Assembly: GCA_022495005.1 (NCBI GenBank)
Contig: JAGYXB010001569.1
Coordinates: forward strand, 2,604,001 to 2,668,000
Reading direction: 5' to 3'
DNA length: 64,000 bases
Source of the DNA: Rhyacophila brunnea
Lineage: Eukaryota > Arthropoda > Insecta > Trichoptera > Rhyacophilidae
Shown here in pieces: positions 21,951 through 33,339 of this stretch (the stretch's first letter is position 1; each line of letters opens with the position of its first letter). The position numbers were made by a program, and so were the translations under genes. The notes below the pieces were generated by a model. That model did no database searches, was not told the origin of the DNA, and saw only the letters and a list, made by a program, of their open reading frames with translations.

Positions 21951-22489
21951 ATTATTTTGATTCTTTTTATAACATTAAAGCAGAACCACCAAGGTATTGG
22001 AGGGTTTCTCCTGCGACACTTTCAACTCAACATCAAAGGGCACATAAGGTTTGTGTGGGTGTTGAACAAGGTTGCCAAGGCGGTTGGTGGACAAAAAAAA
22101 AACTAAAACTATGCCAGTTGGTTTCTCACTGATCGTGCAAGAAAGTTGCGTGGACAGTATAATATCAACGTGAAGTTTTTAGCATGTCTGGTGGCTAAAA
22201 TATTTGACCCTAAATAAATAGAAAATGAATTGAGCCCACAAAGAAAATCACACGAAAACTAATAAGAACAAGTGAAACCGCCATCGGCCATTTATGATAC
22301 ATATATCACATGCTTGCGTTAAATATTCCTTCGCGGAGTATTCATTTTACGATTCGGAATTAAATTGTTCCACTTTTTTTTTGGGGCAAGTTTTTCGAAT
22401 CTGACAGTTTGCGTCCATTCGCATATTATTATATTCCATTAATACATTATATTGTTTTCATTTAATTTTGGAATTCAAAAGGTAAAACG
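21951..22489. other. Unassigned interval
   Basis: A GC-richer portion to about 22,140 gives frames without recognised domains. The remainder is AT-rich. Confidence 0.3.
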
Positions 22490-23230
22490 CGGTGGTCAAT
22501 TTTACCACGTTTTCTTACCTCGTATTCTTGTTTATCCGGTGGTTCTTTATCCAGTACAAATCTTGCAATCGATTGTTAACTAACTTCCCGACTAGCTAGA
22601 CATTTGAAACTTTTTATCCCCAGTTATCATATCCAGCATGCAACCTAAATATATAATGGAAAGTGCTCTCTTGAAGGAACTCTTGGAACACGGGAACTTG
22701 TTTATTATACATAGTATTCATGTAGCTATTTTACAACGTTTTTATTAACTCGTATTCTTGTTTGTCCGGTGGTTGTCCAGTACAAATCTTGCAATCGATT
22801 TTTAAGACTTCCCGACTAGCTAGACATTTGAAACTTTTAGAATATATCAGAACACGATGCCAATGCATTCTTTTAATACTTCTAGCCATCTTTAAGTAGA
22901 ATTGAATTCATTTTCATTTAATTCTGTTTTGTATGAAAAGTTATTTCGGAAGAAATCCGTAATCCAATCCAATATTATTGGTTGCTAAGGGGGTGGTCAT
23001 AGCAACTGAATTATTAATATATACGTGCGTTACTATGGAAATCAAAATGACATTTATATGTATTCTATATTAATTGTTTGTTTGTTGCAAAATAGCAAAA
23101 AAATGATTTGTTGACAATTGCATTATTTGTCCAAAATTATTAATACATATACTTGTCAAGTTTATATGATTCAACAGAAATTTAAAAACGTGGTATATAA
23201 AAAGTTCTTTTTATCTTGTAATTATTTCAT
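22490..23230 (+). repeat. Interspersed repeat R1, copy 3, partly duplicated
   Basis: The segment CGTATTCTTGTTTRTCCGG to CTAGCTAGACATTTGAAAC occurs twice (about 22,520-22,612 and 22,750-22,835), separated by a block CAGTTATCATATCCAGCATG... CTTGTTTATTATA. That block is also found around 34,700 and 35,234-35,300, where a hAT element splits it. The rest follows R1 through to AACGTGGTATATAAAAAG. Confidence 0.7.
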
Positions 23231-23329
23231 TTAATTTTGGAAATCAAAAGTTAAAACGCGGTAGTCAATTTTATTAAGTAAGTTGGAAAATATATTATTC
23301 CTGGTGAACTTATCTCTTGAGTCATCTGC

Positions 23330-23480
23330 AGTATGTGGCAGAACCAGGTCCAGGATCACCTCTTACTATCAGTGTGATGAGAAGCTGCAATTGAAGAGGG
23401 AGAAAATTTCAACCTAGCTTGCCTATTCTTCAAGCCAATCGGATTCTGGCATCGTGAAAGGCCGTTAAATACTATCTACA
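23330..23480 (+). pseudogene. Decayed LINE RT C-terminal repeat copy
   Basis: Matches 38,285-38,400 through TTCAACCTAGCTTGCC, TTCAAGCCAATCGGATT and GAAAGGCCGTTAAATA. No frame survives. Interpreted as a LINE tail fragment because of the 38-kb copy. Confidence 0.4.
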
Positions 23481-24177
23481 CCTCAGAGTAATGATATGTA
23501 GAGAGCGTTTATTCCTCGGCAAAATGAAGCTGTGTTTCTTGCGTATAACGCACAGTAGAACCTCGATTTTGTTATTATCTACTTAACTATGAAACGTTTT
23601 ACCATCATGTTGCTTCTCAGTACGGCTATCAAATTTAAACACAACACAGTTAACTATATTATGTTGTATTAAAATAACTAAAAATAATTACCACTAACTT
23701 TATATTTAAAAAAAAATATATTTCAACAACACGCCCAGTTTTTAAATGAATGTAATCAGTCAAATCCATATTTACCGGCTACGTTTTCAAAAAATATTTA
23801 ATTCTGCCGTAGAGAATCTATTTTACTCTAAGTACGGAGATATAAGCGTGCCGAATGCTTACTCACTCGCACTTATGGTTCATTTTTGTTCAGGCCTTGA
23901 ACCACGCAGTGTTTTACGGCGGAACTACGGAATTCTGGCATGACTTGGGTTTCCGAGCGACAGGGATGCTTGGAGACGCCGTTTGGTGTCGATTTGCTCC
24001 AAATAAGAGGCGGACATGGTCAAAGTAGAAGAAGAACTAATCAGTGCAATGATTTATTTATTATACGTGGTTTTACGAGCATATGCCACAATTGTGACAA
24101 TTAATATATACATATTATTTAAATTTATGTAATATACATAATATTTAAGAATGGTGCCGTCATAGTACAGTCTATAG
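23481..24177. other. Unassigned interval
   Basis: The frame at 23,746-23,943 (+) is not recognised, although GRSEREIRH-like residues cannot be seen in any frame. A short segment near 23,945-24,030 (GACTTGGGTTTCCGAGCGAC, AATAAGAGGCGGACATGG) resembles the 3' ends of LINE copies but is too short to assign. Confidence 0.3.
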
Positions 24178-24745
24178 TAGTGGTTCTCACGTGTAATTTA
24201 ACTGTGGTCGCACAATTGACATTGACAGTTCTATGGAAACGTCTGGTGGCCGCATCAAATTTCACTTTTGTTGTGGTTGAAAAAAATAAAGCTAAATTTT
24301 TTATAGACAATTTATTTATCGACAAATTCATTTAATAAAAGTCATTTGAAAATTTTAGTACATATCTATTTATTTAAAAATAATGCAAATGGAAATTCCT
24401 CAATACTCCTTTTTTCCAATGCGAGATGTATGGCTGCTTCTTATTTTCTAAGTTTAGTATACTTTCTAAGTTTAGTATACTTTCTTCTAAGTTTAGTTTG
24501 CATCTGTCAAGCCAGTTACTGGCTTCGATATTTGTTTTTAATGAAGTGCATTACACTGAATGATCTTTCACAGTATTCAGGAGTAGGAAAATAATCGACA
24601 ATATTAATAAAGCAATTGTTGCCAATTCTTTGAAATGACTTTATTCTTGGTCAACGTATAACTTCGACCAAATTTTTTCAACCGTGGTAGGTATTATTAA
24701 AATGATTTTTAAGTACTTGGTTAATTTAATTAAATACTGAAATCA
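24178..24745 (-). mobile_element. Truncated hAT element with transposase remnant
   Basis: Starts TAGTGGTTCTCACGTG (family end CAGTGGTTCTCACGTG) and aligns with 31,310-32,034, including the block that there encodes the hAT dimerisation region. A duplicated CTAAGTTTAGTATACTTTCT lies inside at about 24,449-24,487. The right terminus is missing. No functional frame. Confidence 0.65.
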
Positions 24746-24829
24746 TGTTAATCTCGTTTGTAGTTTATGAAATTTTCATTTGTCAAGATCTGAAAAGGCG
24801 AAGTGACGAAATAAAGAGTTAATAAAATT

Positions 24830-24905
24830 GGCCGCATGCGGCTTTAGAGGGTCCAAGTTCGATCCCCGGTGAAGTCTCAAAATTATGTGATTCTCTCAAA
24901 GCGTG
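24830..24905 (+). repeat. tRNA-like fragment (possible SINE)
   Basis: B-box GTTCGATCCCCGG at about 24,859-24,871 with GGCCGCATGCGGCTTTAGAG upstream. The A-box region is not convincing, so a tRNA gene is unlikely. Confidence 0.4.
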
Positions 24906-24974
24906 TGTGTTTCTGTATTTCTTTTTCTACTACACTACAACTATACCGGAAGAGTTGTCATCAAAGAACGTCTT

Positions 24975-25200
24975 TCGGCTGAATGAAAGACATTCTCCAA
25001 TTCTTCGGTCACGTGGAAAGAATAAATCCGAGTAGCCCGGAGAGACGATTAATTTCCAGCGGGGTCGAAGGAAGGAAATCGCGAAGACGGATCAATAAAG
25101 CGACTGAATTACCAATAACTGAAGCCAACATCACTCTAGCTCGGTGGAAAGAGATAATTGGCAACGTCTATAATTTCAGTGATCATCATCCTCAATAATG
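24975..25200 (+). pseudogene. LINE reverse transcriptase extreme C-terminus
   Basis: The frame reads LQFFGHVERI, GRKSRRR and ARWKEIIGNV with a final SDHHPQ and stop. The FGHV..(M/I) and W..I...........HDPQ end patterns are characteristic of non-LTR RT C-termini. Only the last ~70 residues remain, so this is a dead 5'-truncated insertion. Confidence 0.6.
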
Positions 25201-26380
25201 AAGTGAAGGGATTACACTACTATCATTGGGTCTCAAAATCATTTTATTTTTTACCACTTATTACCCAATTTTTAATGTACATGACATGTGTTTCCTCCTC
25301 GTCTTTAGCAAGTGCAAATATGTAATTACATATTATTATTATGCGTAGTAATTTCTTTTTAAAATATGGGACTTCCATGGTTTATCCCCAATGGTATAAA
25401 ATTGAATCACCTCCGTTTTGTGAGACAGGTATTTTCATAGTCGATTTTTGGCAAACTCGCATTCGTGTGAAATATTCGGTATAATAAATTAACCATTTAA
25501 TCTTATAAAAATGCGTATTGACATCGTTACATACAGCATACCCGAAAGTATCATACATTGCTTTAAATTTGTTACATACATTATTGTAACATTAATCTCG
25601 TTGGATGCTGCCTTAGAGATTTATTATATCGTGATAGATATCATCAAACAAAGATAATATGTCTAATGAAATAGATATATTCTGATGATTTCGCAGTTTG
25701 CGATATAATTAATTGATTGAATATTTTGTAGGGTTCTAGGACAATAATTATCCCCTGGACAAAAACCCCCTGCTTAAAATACACTTTGCACATTAACCCC
25801 GCTTATAAAAATAATAACTGAGTAAATAAAATTTCTTTCGCACAATAAATAATGGAACAAAATAAATTTTTAAAATGAATTTGACAATGTTTAACAAAAC
25901 AAATAAAAATATGGATACGAACTTAAAATAGCACCTAAGTATTTACATATTTTAGAGAGAGAGAGAAACAGAGAGAAAGAGAAGAAGAAGAAAAATAAAT
26001 TACATTTAAAATATTGAAATCTCTAACAGAAAATGTTGCTTATAACTTATTTATGCTTGTAACTTATTATTATTATTGTAATACTAAAATCTCAATATAT
26101 ATTTAAGAACAAACTGAGAAAAAATAAATTCATTTAGGATATTTAAATCCATTGAGAGTTATTATTTCTAATTTATTTTACGCTTGAAATGAAACGCTTC
26201 AGTTGCATGACTATTGATTATTTTCGTCGCAATTAGGTACGGGCTAAATTTGTAAAGCACAGTGGCAGGAGTCCGATGAATGCGGGTTGGGTTCGAGTGC
26301 CGCCCGGTGCCATACTATTTTCAATTTATTGTCTCTAATCGGTATGTTTCTAATGCCCACGATAGCGAAACGGGTAACGT
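25201..26380. other. AT-rich interval with a GA-rich microsatellite
   Basis: A (GA)n/(GAA)n purine tract occupies about 25,954-25,996. No gene recognised. Confidence 0.5.
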
Positions 26381-26510
26381 GTCGGCCGATAATGTCGTGG
26401 GTCCCGGTTTCGAATCCTCCTAATAGGTTGAGCAAGTGGCTAATATACATTTCTAGTAAAAACAAAAACTCCGTTAATACCACCTTCACTTCGTGTATGC
26501 CCATGTCTTT
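26381..26510 (+). repeat. tRNA-derived SINE (family S), internally deleted
   Basis: Head GTCGTGGGTCCCGG, TTTCGAATCCTCC joins directly to the body CTAATAGGTTGAGCAAGTGG and ACCTTCACTTCGTG, so the middle portion is missing. Frames on both strands here (26,244-26,535) are SINE shadows. Confidence 0.65.
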
Positions 26511-26604
26511 TTTTAATCCTTTGCATACTTTTTAGTGCCATTATTTGATTTTTTTTCTATCAATCCTTCGTTTTTTAATAAATGTAATATTTTAATGTCA
26601 CAAT

Positions 26605-27561
26605 TAGGGATTCCAAACCCGGGATCCCGAGCTATTTTCGATACCTATGAATCCCGGGATTGATAAACATAATCCCGAAACTTTCGGGTTTTGATTTTTT
26701 TATCAATATTTATGGAAAATAAAATAAAAACGAAAATATAACAGAAAAAAATACTTTTAATAACTACATTAGAAATAAACGGTACTGTTCGGTTATACCG
26801 GAGGCAGCGGAAAACGCATTTTGAAAATAGCCGATAAACTGGATTATTTGTTAGGTTAACCTAACCAAACCCAACCTAACCTAACCTAACCTAACCTAAC
26901 CCAACCTAACCGAACCTAAACTAACCCAAACTAACAAATAATCCAGTTTATCGACTATTTTCAAAATGCGTTTTCCGCTGCCTCCTGTATAACCGAACAG
27001 TACCAAATAAACTAAATTTGAATGAAGTTTGATTTATACCCATGTGTAAGTTGCCGATTCATTTTATTTTTTCCCACAAATTAATAAAAATTAGAAAGAT
27101 TGGAAAAAACAATGCTTCGCACTATTAACAAAGTAATTCCACCATGATCTCATACGTTTTACGGCAGTTTCATATTTGGCTGACTAATTAGATTTATGAA
27201 GCGGAAAGGCCATGAGTACACCATGATTTGCTTTACTATTTTAAATCTCACTAACCCATTCATTAAGTCTTTACTATCAGAAACAGCAATCTCATATTGA
27301 ATTCACATTATTATTTATATTACAATATTATTTACTCCATTAAACTTATGTATTTCCAAGATTGAACGTATACAATATTAACAATAAAATGTCTTAAATA
27401 GTATTAATTATACTAGATTTATTTTTGACCGATTTTATCAATGTTATTTATAAATATAAAAATTTTATATTAACAATGGAAAAAAATGCCAATCCCGGGA
27501 TTGTCAAATTGTAATCCCGAAATCCCGGGATCAGAATTTTGGCTCGGGATTGGATTCCCTA
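26605..27561. mobile_element. hAT-like MITE, CCCGGGAT family, complete, with nested foldback
   Basis: Termini TAGGGATTCCAAACCCGGG and CTCGGGATTGGATTCCCTA with a perfect 8-bp TSD GTCACAAT (26,597-26,604 and 27,562-27,569). Related to 16,155-16,882 in reverse orientation. Interrupted by the foldback at 26,781-27,004. Non-coding. Confidence 0.9.
26781..27004. mobile_element. Foldback element with TTAGG-like core
   Basis: Arms of about 77 bp begin GGTACTGTTCGGTTATACC and end GGTATAACCGAACAGTACC-equivalent on the right, nearly identical in inverted orientation. Between them is a CCTAA-rich stretch (26,855-26,930). A perfect 8-bp TSD AAATAAAC flanks it (26,773-26,780 and 27,005-27,012). The inner arm parts (TTTTGAAAATAGCCGATAAA, GGATTATTTGTTAGGTT) resemble the middle of family C. 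Confidence 0.9.
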
Positions 27562-27569
27562 GTCACAAT

Positions 27570-28006
27570 TTATTGGCAATATCCTTGAATATTATTCTGA
27601 TTTCATAACATATTACTTAGTGTTCAAAAATCGAAATAAATCACATTATTTCACATTTTATCTCTTTTGTTTGGAATACTATTGACTCGATAATAACACG
27701 TAACTCATATACTTGATGGTTCTAATAACATGTAAGTCCAGTAGGTATATACATTATATTTAAAGATTATTTAATATTTTGTTTAAAGTATAATTAGTAG
27801 TATAATACATAGTATATGAATTTGATTCCGTATTTAGTTTTACCTGCCTCCTGAACAAACTGACTTACGATGTGTTAGAATTAAGCCGACGATATTATGA
27901 TCTTGGAATCATAACAAAAAAATATTTATGTATGTTAAATAAAGAATGCTGCATTCTTAAATCTTGTGAATTATTCGTTGAATAAAAAATAGCTTATTGT
28001 ATTATC
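27570..28006. other. AT-rich interval, nothing assigned
   Basis: No recognised genes or repeats, apart from a short TTATTCGTTGAATAAA match to the edges of R1-associated sequence. Confidence 0.35.
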
Positions 28007-28920
28007 CAGTGGCGAAGTGTGGAAGTAGGCTGTTGAGATCCGCCATAAATGGTGCACATTAAACTTTGTCAGTCATACGTATTTTTATTTTCATTGAAAC
28101 AAGACTACAATTATTATTTACCTATGGTGTTGGTTAGTTTTTAAAATTCAATCAAACCCTGCGAAAATCAAACCATAATAGATAATAGTCTATCTATAAA
28201 CTATCTAAAATTATGCAATTAAATTATACATAACTTTGGATATTTTATAGATATAATTACAACGTTATATCTATTATAGTTTGTTCAGGCAGGTGTTGAT
28301 GAATCCAAAAAATGAAACAACAATTATTGTGTAATATTATGTATTCTTCATCTAACAAAAACAATTAAGTATGAATGAAAAAGTGTGCACAATTTTATCG
28401 TATCGTACGAAATATACCAAAACTATTATGGTTTGGTTTAGGCAGGGTTTAATTGATTTTTGAAAACTAACCAACACCATGTCGCCTGACAACTGTAGTG
28501 GGATATCTAAAGAAAACGTCTTTTTTATCTGCTTATAAAATTCCTTATTTTTCGTAGTATTAAGTGTTGTACTGAGATATTTGGTCTTACTAGTAGAATT
28601 TCTTTGTATGAGAAATATACTAATATAACATTGAATAAAAATTCCCGCTATGTTAAATGTTAAACTGGGATAACGTACATGTCTTACTATAGCACTAAAA
28701 TAATTTAATAAATTATATGTTCCTGACGAAATATATGGTCGTATGCCTTTGGATTTTCTTTAAATATTTCCTTTAGGTATATATTATGAAAATATGATTA
28801 ACAAGTTTTAAGAATATAAAATAATGAATTTCTTTAAATCTCAATATCACAATACCATGTTTTTTAGATGTCCCACTACAGTTCTCAGGCGACGTAAGTC
28901 TTATTCTCTGTCTTTTACTT
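28007..28920. mobile_element. hAT-like MITE, family 1, with nested MITE
   Basis: Left end CAGTGGCGAAGTGTGGAAG, internal GTGCACAATTTTATCG and GGCAGGGTTTAATTGATTTT follow family 1 up to CCAACACCAT at 28,480. The sequence after 28,893 (GTAAGTCTTATTC) resembles a few bases of the expected continuation, then homology is lost. The right terminus is missing. Confidence 0.7.
28481..28893. mobile_element. MITE with 30-bp inverted termini (GTCGCCTGA family)
   Basis: Left GTCGCCTGACAACTGTAGTG and right CACTACAGTTCTCAGGCGAC are inverted over about 30 bases; the centre is AT-rich. It lies inside a family 1 hAT copy. TSD not resolved, superfamily not assigned. Confidence 0.75.
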
Positions 28921-29609
28921 ATGGCACAGCCCGTTTAAATATAAATAATTCACATGTTTTTGGATTGAAAGCAAACACTGCGTGCACTCATCCACGATAA
29001 TGTGGGCCAGTCACTTTTCGCACTGGATTAAACACGTTTTGGCGATCGAGTTTCGATATGACTACTGCATGAAGTCACGTAGGTAATATTAAATTTGTTG
29101 TAGGCACACCACTGAGCTCTGGTATCCACTATGGAATATATTAACCAACATATTAATATATATATTAATGGAATCTTTGCTGGTATTTATTATTATATAT
29201 TGTACTCTATTTTTATTTTTTGTAATCAATATATAACTGTTTGTTTCCTTAATAAATAAATAATTGCAGGAACTGAGGACCCAATGAGTAGAGTATATGT
29301 TTTATGACTTTGCAGTTTTTACTACACTGATACGCCCCTTTGCCTGATTGCCTCGCATAAAATTAGATCGAATGATATTCACTTGTATGAATATAATATA
29401 TTGTAATACATAAAATAAGTACATCATTTTTAACCTAGAGCCGGAGTGCAAAGTTATGAAACAAATACTCCACCTAGGTACGCATTATTTAAAAAAAAAT
29501 AAAAAAAAAATATGGAAGTATAAGGCATGAACCAGCAAACATACAAGCGGGGGGGGGGTTTGAGTCCAGATGCAATCGGTTTGTCATAACATTTAAAAGG
29601 GCATCGAAA
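28921..29609. other. Unassigned interval
   Basis: AT-rich. A G-run of about nine bases lies near 29,550. Nothing recognised. Confidence 0.35.
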
Positions 29610-30280
29610 CAGTTCAAACATCGCGAACCCGACAAAAAATTTCCAGTTCTGTTAAACCTTTTATGTTAATTAATAGGTACAGTTTTTACCAACCGGTGAG
29701 CTGATTTTTTTAATTGAAAGATTTTTCATTACTACTAATAGCGCCTGTACACGTGCATGGATTTACTGGCAGCAATAGTGCGTATTTTAAACTATCATGA
29801 CAATAACTGTTACAATAACTTAGCAGTACTGACAGTCTCTCCAATCTCTTTTTCAAGTGTAATCGAGAGGCGATGTTGTCATTTTATGATACTATTTGAC
29901 AGGCAGTGAAAATCTGTTAACCTCAAAATGAGTATAGTTCGTTTTTTTGCCGGCAGGTTCGCCACTATCGTTCTACACATCGTTCACAGATCGAAAAAAT
30001 CCCTACTGTCACATGAAAATTTAGAAGCTTCCAAACTTTTTTGATTCGTGCATGCAAGCTTGCAACTGCAGGATAATACATGTTTACCCATACATTTTCT
30101 TATTATGGCCGCGATAATACTTACTGTCAACAGTAAATCCATGTACGTGTAGACGAGGTATAAGTTTAGGTAGCTATTTTTGTATAGGTATACCAAATGA
30201 TTATCCTCGACTTGCCGCCCTTCGAGTAACTGCCGCCCCCAAGCGACGCTCAATCTGCCTACCCTAACGGGACGTCACTG
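29610..30280 (-). mobile_element. hAT-like MITE, family H, with nested MITE
   Basis: The right side ends GGGACGTCACTG at 30,280 (minus-strand start CAGTGACGTCCCGTTAGGG) and the left side, from about 29,622, carries CGACAAAAAATTT and AACCTTTTATGTTAATTAAT as in the 15,584 copy. The interior is displaced by the element at 29,739-30,160. The frame at 29,984-30,253 (-) is not coding. Confidence 0.7.
29739..30160. mobile_element. MITE nested in family H copy
   Basis: Left TAGCGCCTGTACACGTGCAT then GGATTTACTG; right CAGTAAATCCATGTACGTGT then AGACGAGGTA, i.e. about 30-bp inverted ends. The TSD is unclear. Part of the interior (CAATAACTGTTACAATAACT) echoes the MITE at 5,542-6,035. Confidence 0.7.
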
Positions 30281-30331
30281 GTACCAGTCATTATTGAAGT
30301 CGATTGTGAAAGTAATTATTTACATAATATT

Positions 30332-31040
30332 ATTATTATAAAACGTGCTGAATTTTGTGGTTACATGTAAATTGTATTTACGTAAAACATTTCACCGTGA
30401 GCTTTCTTATCGGAAAAAGATGACCGTATACTATACGGTCTCCAATTTTATTAGATGCAATATGAACATTAATTCAATTTTCATATCTGATTTTGACAAA
30501 ATGAATTCACCGTGGCACAGTTCGCCGTGAGCTTTCTTATCGGAAAGAGATTGGCCGTATACTATACGGTCTCCAATTCTTCTTTTATTGTGTTAACTGT
30601 CTATACATGGTGGAACTGCACAGTTTTACTGATTTACATTAATAAAACGCAAATATTTGTACTTATTCCACTTTTGTATTTAATAAATTTGGACTGGTTT
30701 CGTCCGCCTTTTTGAGGCAATTTTATTAGATTCGATATGAACATTAAATCAATTTTCATAGCTGATTTTGGCAAAATTCATGAATTAAATAATGAAAACG
30801 CAACCTAACCTAATAAATAATCCGGTATATCGGCTATTTTCATAATTTGTTTGCTGCTGGCTTCCTGTAAAGTATAAACTGACAATAACCGTGTTTTCTT
30901 TAGACATGAATTTTATGTTAGTTCTATACGACCCAAAGAGATTGTACGGTCTTTAATATACGACCATATATTTCTAATACAGCATTTCACGTTGAATACG
31001 GCGAACTGCATACGTACAAATTTCCGGACACGGTAATTAC
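30332..31040 (-). repeat. Family C repeats, two partial copies in tandem
   Basis: Two successive left blocks, each with TTCRCCGTGAGCTTTCTTAT and the palindrome GACCGTATACTATACGGTC (30,422-30,440; second copy 30,553-30,571 starts GGCCG), then the rest of one unit through CGGCTATTTTCA to CATACGTACAAATTTCCGGA. Short frames here are repeat shadows. Confidence 0.7.
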
Positions 31041-31309
31041 TTATATACCTAATATTATTATAAGACGTGTTGAATTTTGTATGTTACCGGCGCATCGCTT
31101 GCATTTATCTGCAAAGGAATGTCACTGGATACTTTGGTTTCGTACAGGCACCTATTTGTTCTTTGCAGTTGTTATTTTCGTGCCAGATTTCCATATTTAT
31201 CCGGAGTATATTGGCATGTGATTAACGTACTGAATTCATATTGCGAAGACCTTTCGACAAGAAATAATATTTAATGATTGTCACGTTGTTATGTGAAGAA
31301 AGCATGTAG

Positions 31310-32034
31310 CAGTGGTTCTCACGTGAAATTTAACTGTGGCCGCACAGTTGACATTGACAGTTCTATAGAAACGTCTGGTGGCCGCACCAAATTTTACTTT
31401 TGTTGTGATTTAAAAAATTAAAGCAAAATTTTATTTACTAAAAAAATGGATCAATTTATTTATTTTCTAAAACTCTTTCTTTAAGCACTAAGGTGCATGG
31501 TTGCTACACCAGTCCCGTGCAGCATCGCTACGGGACAAGGAAGTGTGGCACTAAAATGTTTTCATTTTGACACGTTTGTATCGTCATGGCGGGTGGAGAT
31601 GGGGAAACTCAAATCATCAAGTCCATTTAATAAAAGACATTAAATGTCTTTAAATTTTGAACATTTTAGTACATATATATTTATTTAAAAATAATGCAAA
31701 TGGAAATTCCTCAATACTCCTTTATTAAAATGCGAGCCGCATGGCTGCTTCTAAGCTTACACCTGTAAACTAGCTTCGATATTTGTTTTTTTATGAAGTG
31801 CATTACACTGAATGATCTTTCACAGTATACAGTAGTAGGAAAAATCGACAATATTAATAAAGCAATTGTTGCCAACTTGACTTGATTCTTGGTCAACGTA
31901 TAACTTCGACAAAAAAATTTCAACCGTGGTATTATTAAAATGGTTTTTAAGTACTTGGTCATGACTCATTTCCAATAAGTTAATTAAATTAAATACTGAA
32001 AATGATGTTGGCGGTCGTACATGAGAACCACTGA
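31310..32034 (-). mobile_element. hAT element, internally deleted, with transposase C-terminus
   Basis: Inverted ends CAGTGGTTCTCACGTG and GTACATGAGAACCACTG define the element; the 8-bp flanks do not match. It holds the transposase fragment listed separately. A related truncated copy is at 24,178-24,745. Confidence 0.75.
31711..31975 (-). pseudogene. hAT transposase C-terminal (hATC dimerisation) fragment
   Basis: Minus-strand frame containing KLATIALLILSIFPTTVYCE and RSFSVMHFIKKQIS. The pattern A..iL.i.PTS..cERsFS.m..iK is the hAT C-terminal dimerisation domain. A second minus-strand frame (MSSFRSELIQDDD, 31,820-32,080) overlaps in a shifted phase and probably is the preceding part of the protein after a frameshift. 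The RNase H-like catalytic core and BED finger are absent, so the copy cannot transpose itself. Confidence 0.8.
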
Positions 32035-32585
32035 GTAGACCATCATCGTCCTGAATCAATTCACTCCGAAATGAAGACAAGGTTGATTACATGATTACAT
32101 GCCTCTCCTGTCCAGGGTATTAAAGTGGTGCGCTCCGCCCGGAAGGCAGAATTAAGGGGGTGGCAAAATATCCGATAGATATTTTTTGATAAATATTAAT
32201 ATTAAAAACAACTAAATACATAAACTGAATAGTATGTTAGTTTAACTCACTACCGGGAGGCGGGGAATTGAAGAATGAATGTAAAATATAACAAAAATAC
32301 CCAAAAATATACACACGAAGTCTCAATAGAATGGGTCAGAGAAAATGTTTATGCAAAGGTGTTATACAGAGCAAAGGCCAGAGGGGGGCAGGAAATGGTC
32401 CCTAAAGGGTCACGACTATTCTATCTATAGCGAACTACTCAACACGGCATTTCAGATCAATGGCATCGCTTGAATTTTCTTAAAATTCAATTTTTGAAGT
32501 TATAATTCTTTTGGCGCGTTTGGGAAATCAAATCAGAGTGTATTTTCGCGTGTGACATGCAACACATAATTTATTTTTTCAGACG
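32035..32585. other. Interval with decayed hAT-like end
   Basis: CCAGGGTATTAAAGTGGTGC and GCTCCGCCCGGAAGGC at about 32,112-32,150 resemble a hAT-type terminus, but no partner was found. Remainder unassigned. Confidence 0.35.
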
Positions 32586-32589
32586 AGAA

Positions 32590-33048
32590 AAAAAACGCAC
32601 TCTATCGGATTCGAACCACCGATTGTTCGGTTATCAGCCGAACGCACTACGTTTACGCCACGGTATGGTACTGCAATCGTGACGAATATAATATAGTATA
32701 ATATTATAGTTTAGAATTGTTCCGTTGCCTATGCAGCGAATTTATTATTGTCGGCCATTTGCAATTCCTCACATAAACAAACGATTAAACGTCAGAGTGA
32801 CAGTTGGTACTTTAAAAATAAAAACAACGAGAAACCATTATATTATAATATAGTAATATAAGTTAAAGTGTATAGAAATAAACCAACGACGTTCCAATAA
32901 GCGGTCCTTTTTCGTGGGTGTGTAATTTAACAAGATAATTAAGAGCTAGTCAAAGAATCTAGTTTATCACAAGTTTTGTTTTTGTTTTGTTACGCCAAAG
33001 AAGTATAAACTTCTAACGCGCGTACGTAAGTACACACACTGATATTTT
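32590..33048 (+). repeat. Repeat paired in inverted orientation with 37,012-37,345; tRNA-like edge
   Basis: At 32,598-32,665 the minus strand reads like a tRNA (B-box GGTTCGAATCCGAT). From 32,650 rightwards it matches the reverse of 37,012-37,345: GACAATAATAATT.CGCTGCC-type block, GTTTACGTAAGGAATTGCAA equivalents, ACACTTTAACTTATATTAC, GATAAACTAGATTCTTTGA and GTACGCGCGTTAGAAGTTT. Class unknown. Confidence 0.65.
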
Positions 33049-33198
33049 TGTTATAATATACTTTCTTTATCAAATGCAATAAATCTATAAACTTCTATCA
33101 TGCATATCTACTGAAGATTACGCGGGCAGGTACAAATTCTCTTTTCTTACTTTATCTGCCACCCTTAAGCAGCGCAAGATCTTCCTGGCCCTATATTA

Positions 33199-33232
33199 TC
33201 AAATCAAATCAAATCAAATCAAATTTATTTAT
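33199..33232 (+). repeat. (AAATC)n microsatellite
   Basis: Five tandem ATCAA/AATCA units at 33,199-33,225 followed by ATTTATTTATTTTAC. Such a tract often marks a LINE 3' tail on the opposite strand, here possibly an older insertion. Confidence 0.7.
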
Positions 33233-33339
33233 TTTACATATAATGAACATAACAAATTATAAATTCAATGTCAATTATGTGTTATTTACGAACGTTTGAT
33301 TAATTAATATGTTCCCATACATATTGTCTGGTATAATAT

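Noticed and set aside
25954..25996. Regulatory GAGA element
   Set aside because: A simple purine microsatellite with interruptions; no nearby promoter or gene.
26855..26930. Telomere or subtelomere array (CCTAA)n
   Set aside because: It is short, imperfect and sits between the arms of a foldback element with its own TSD. Similar runs elsewhere lie inside MITEs.
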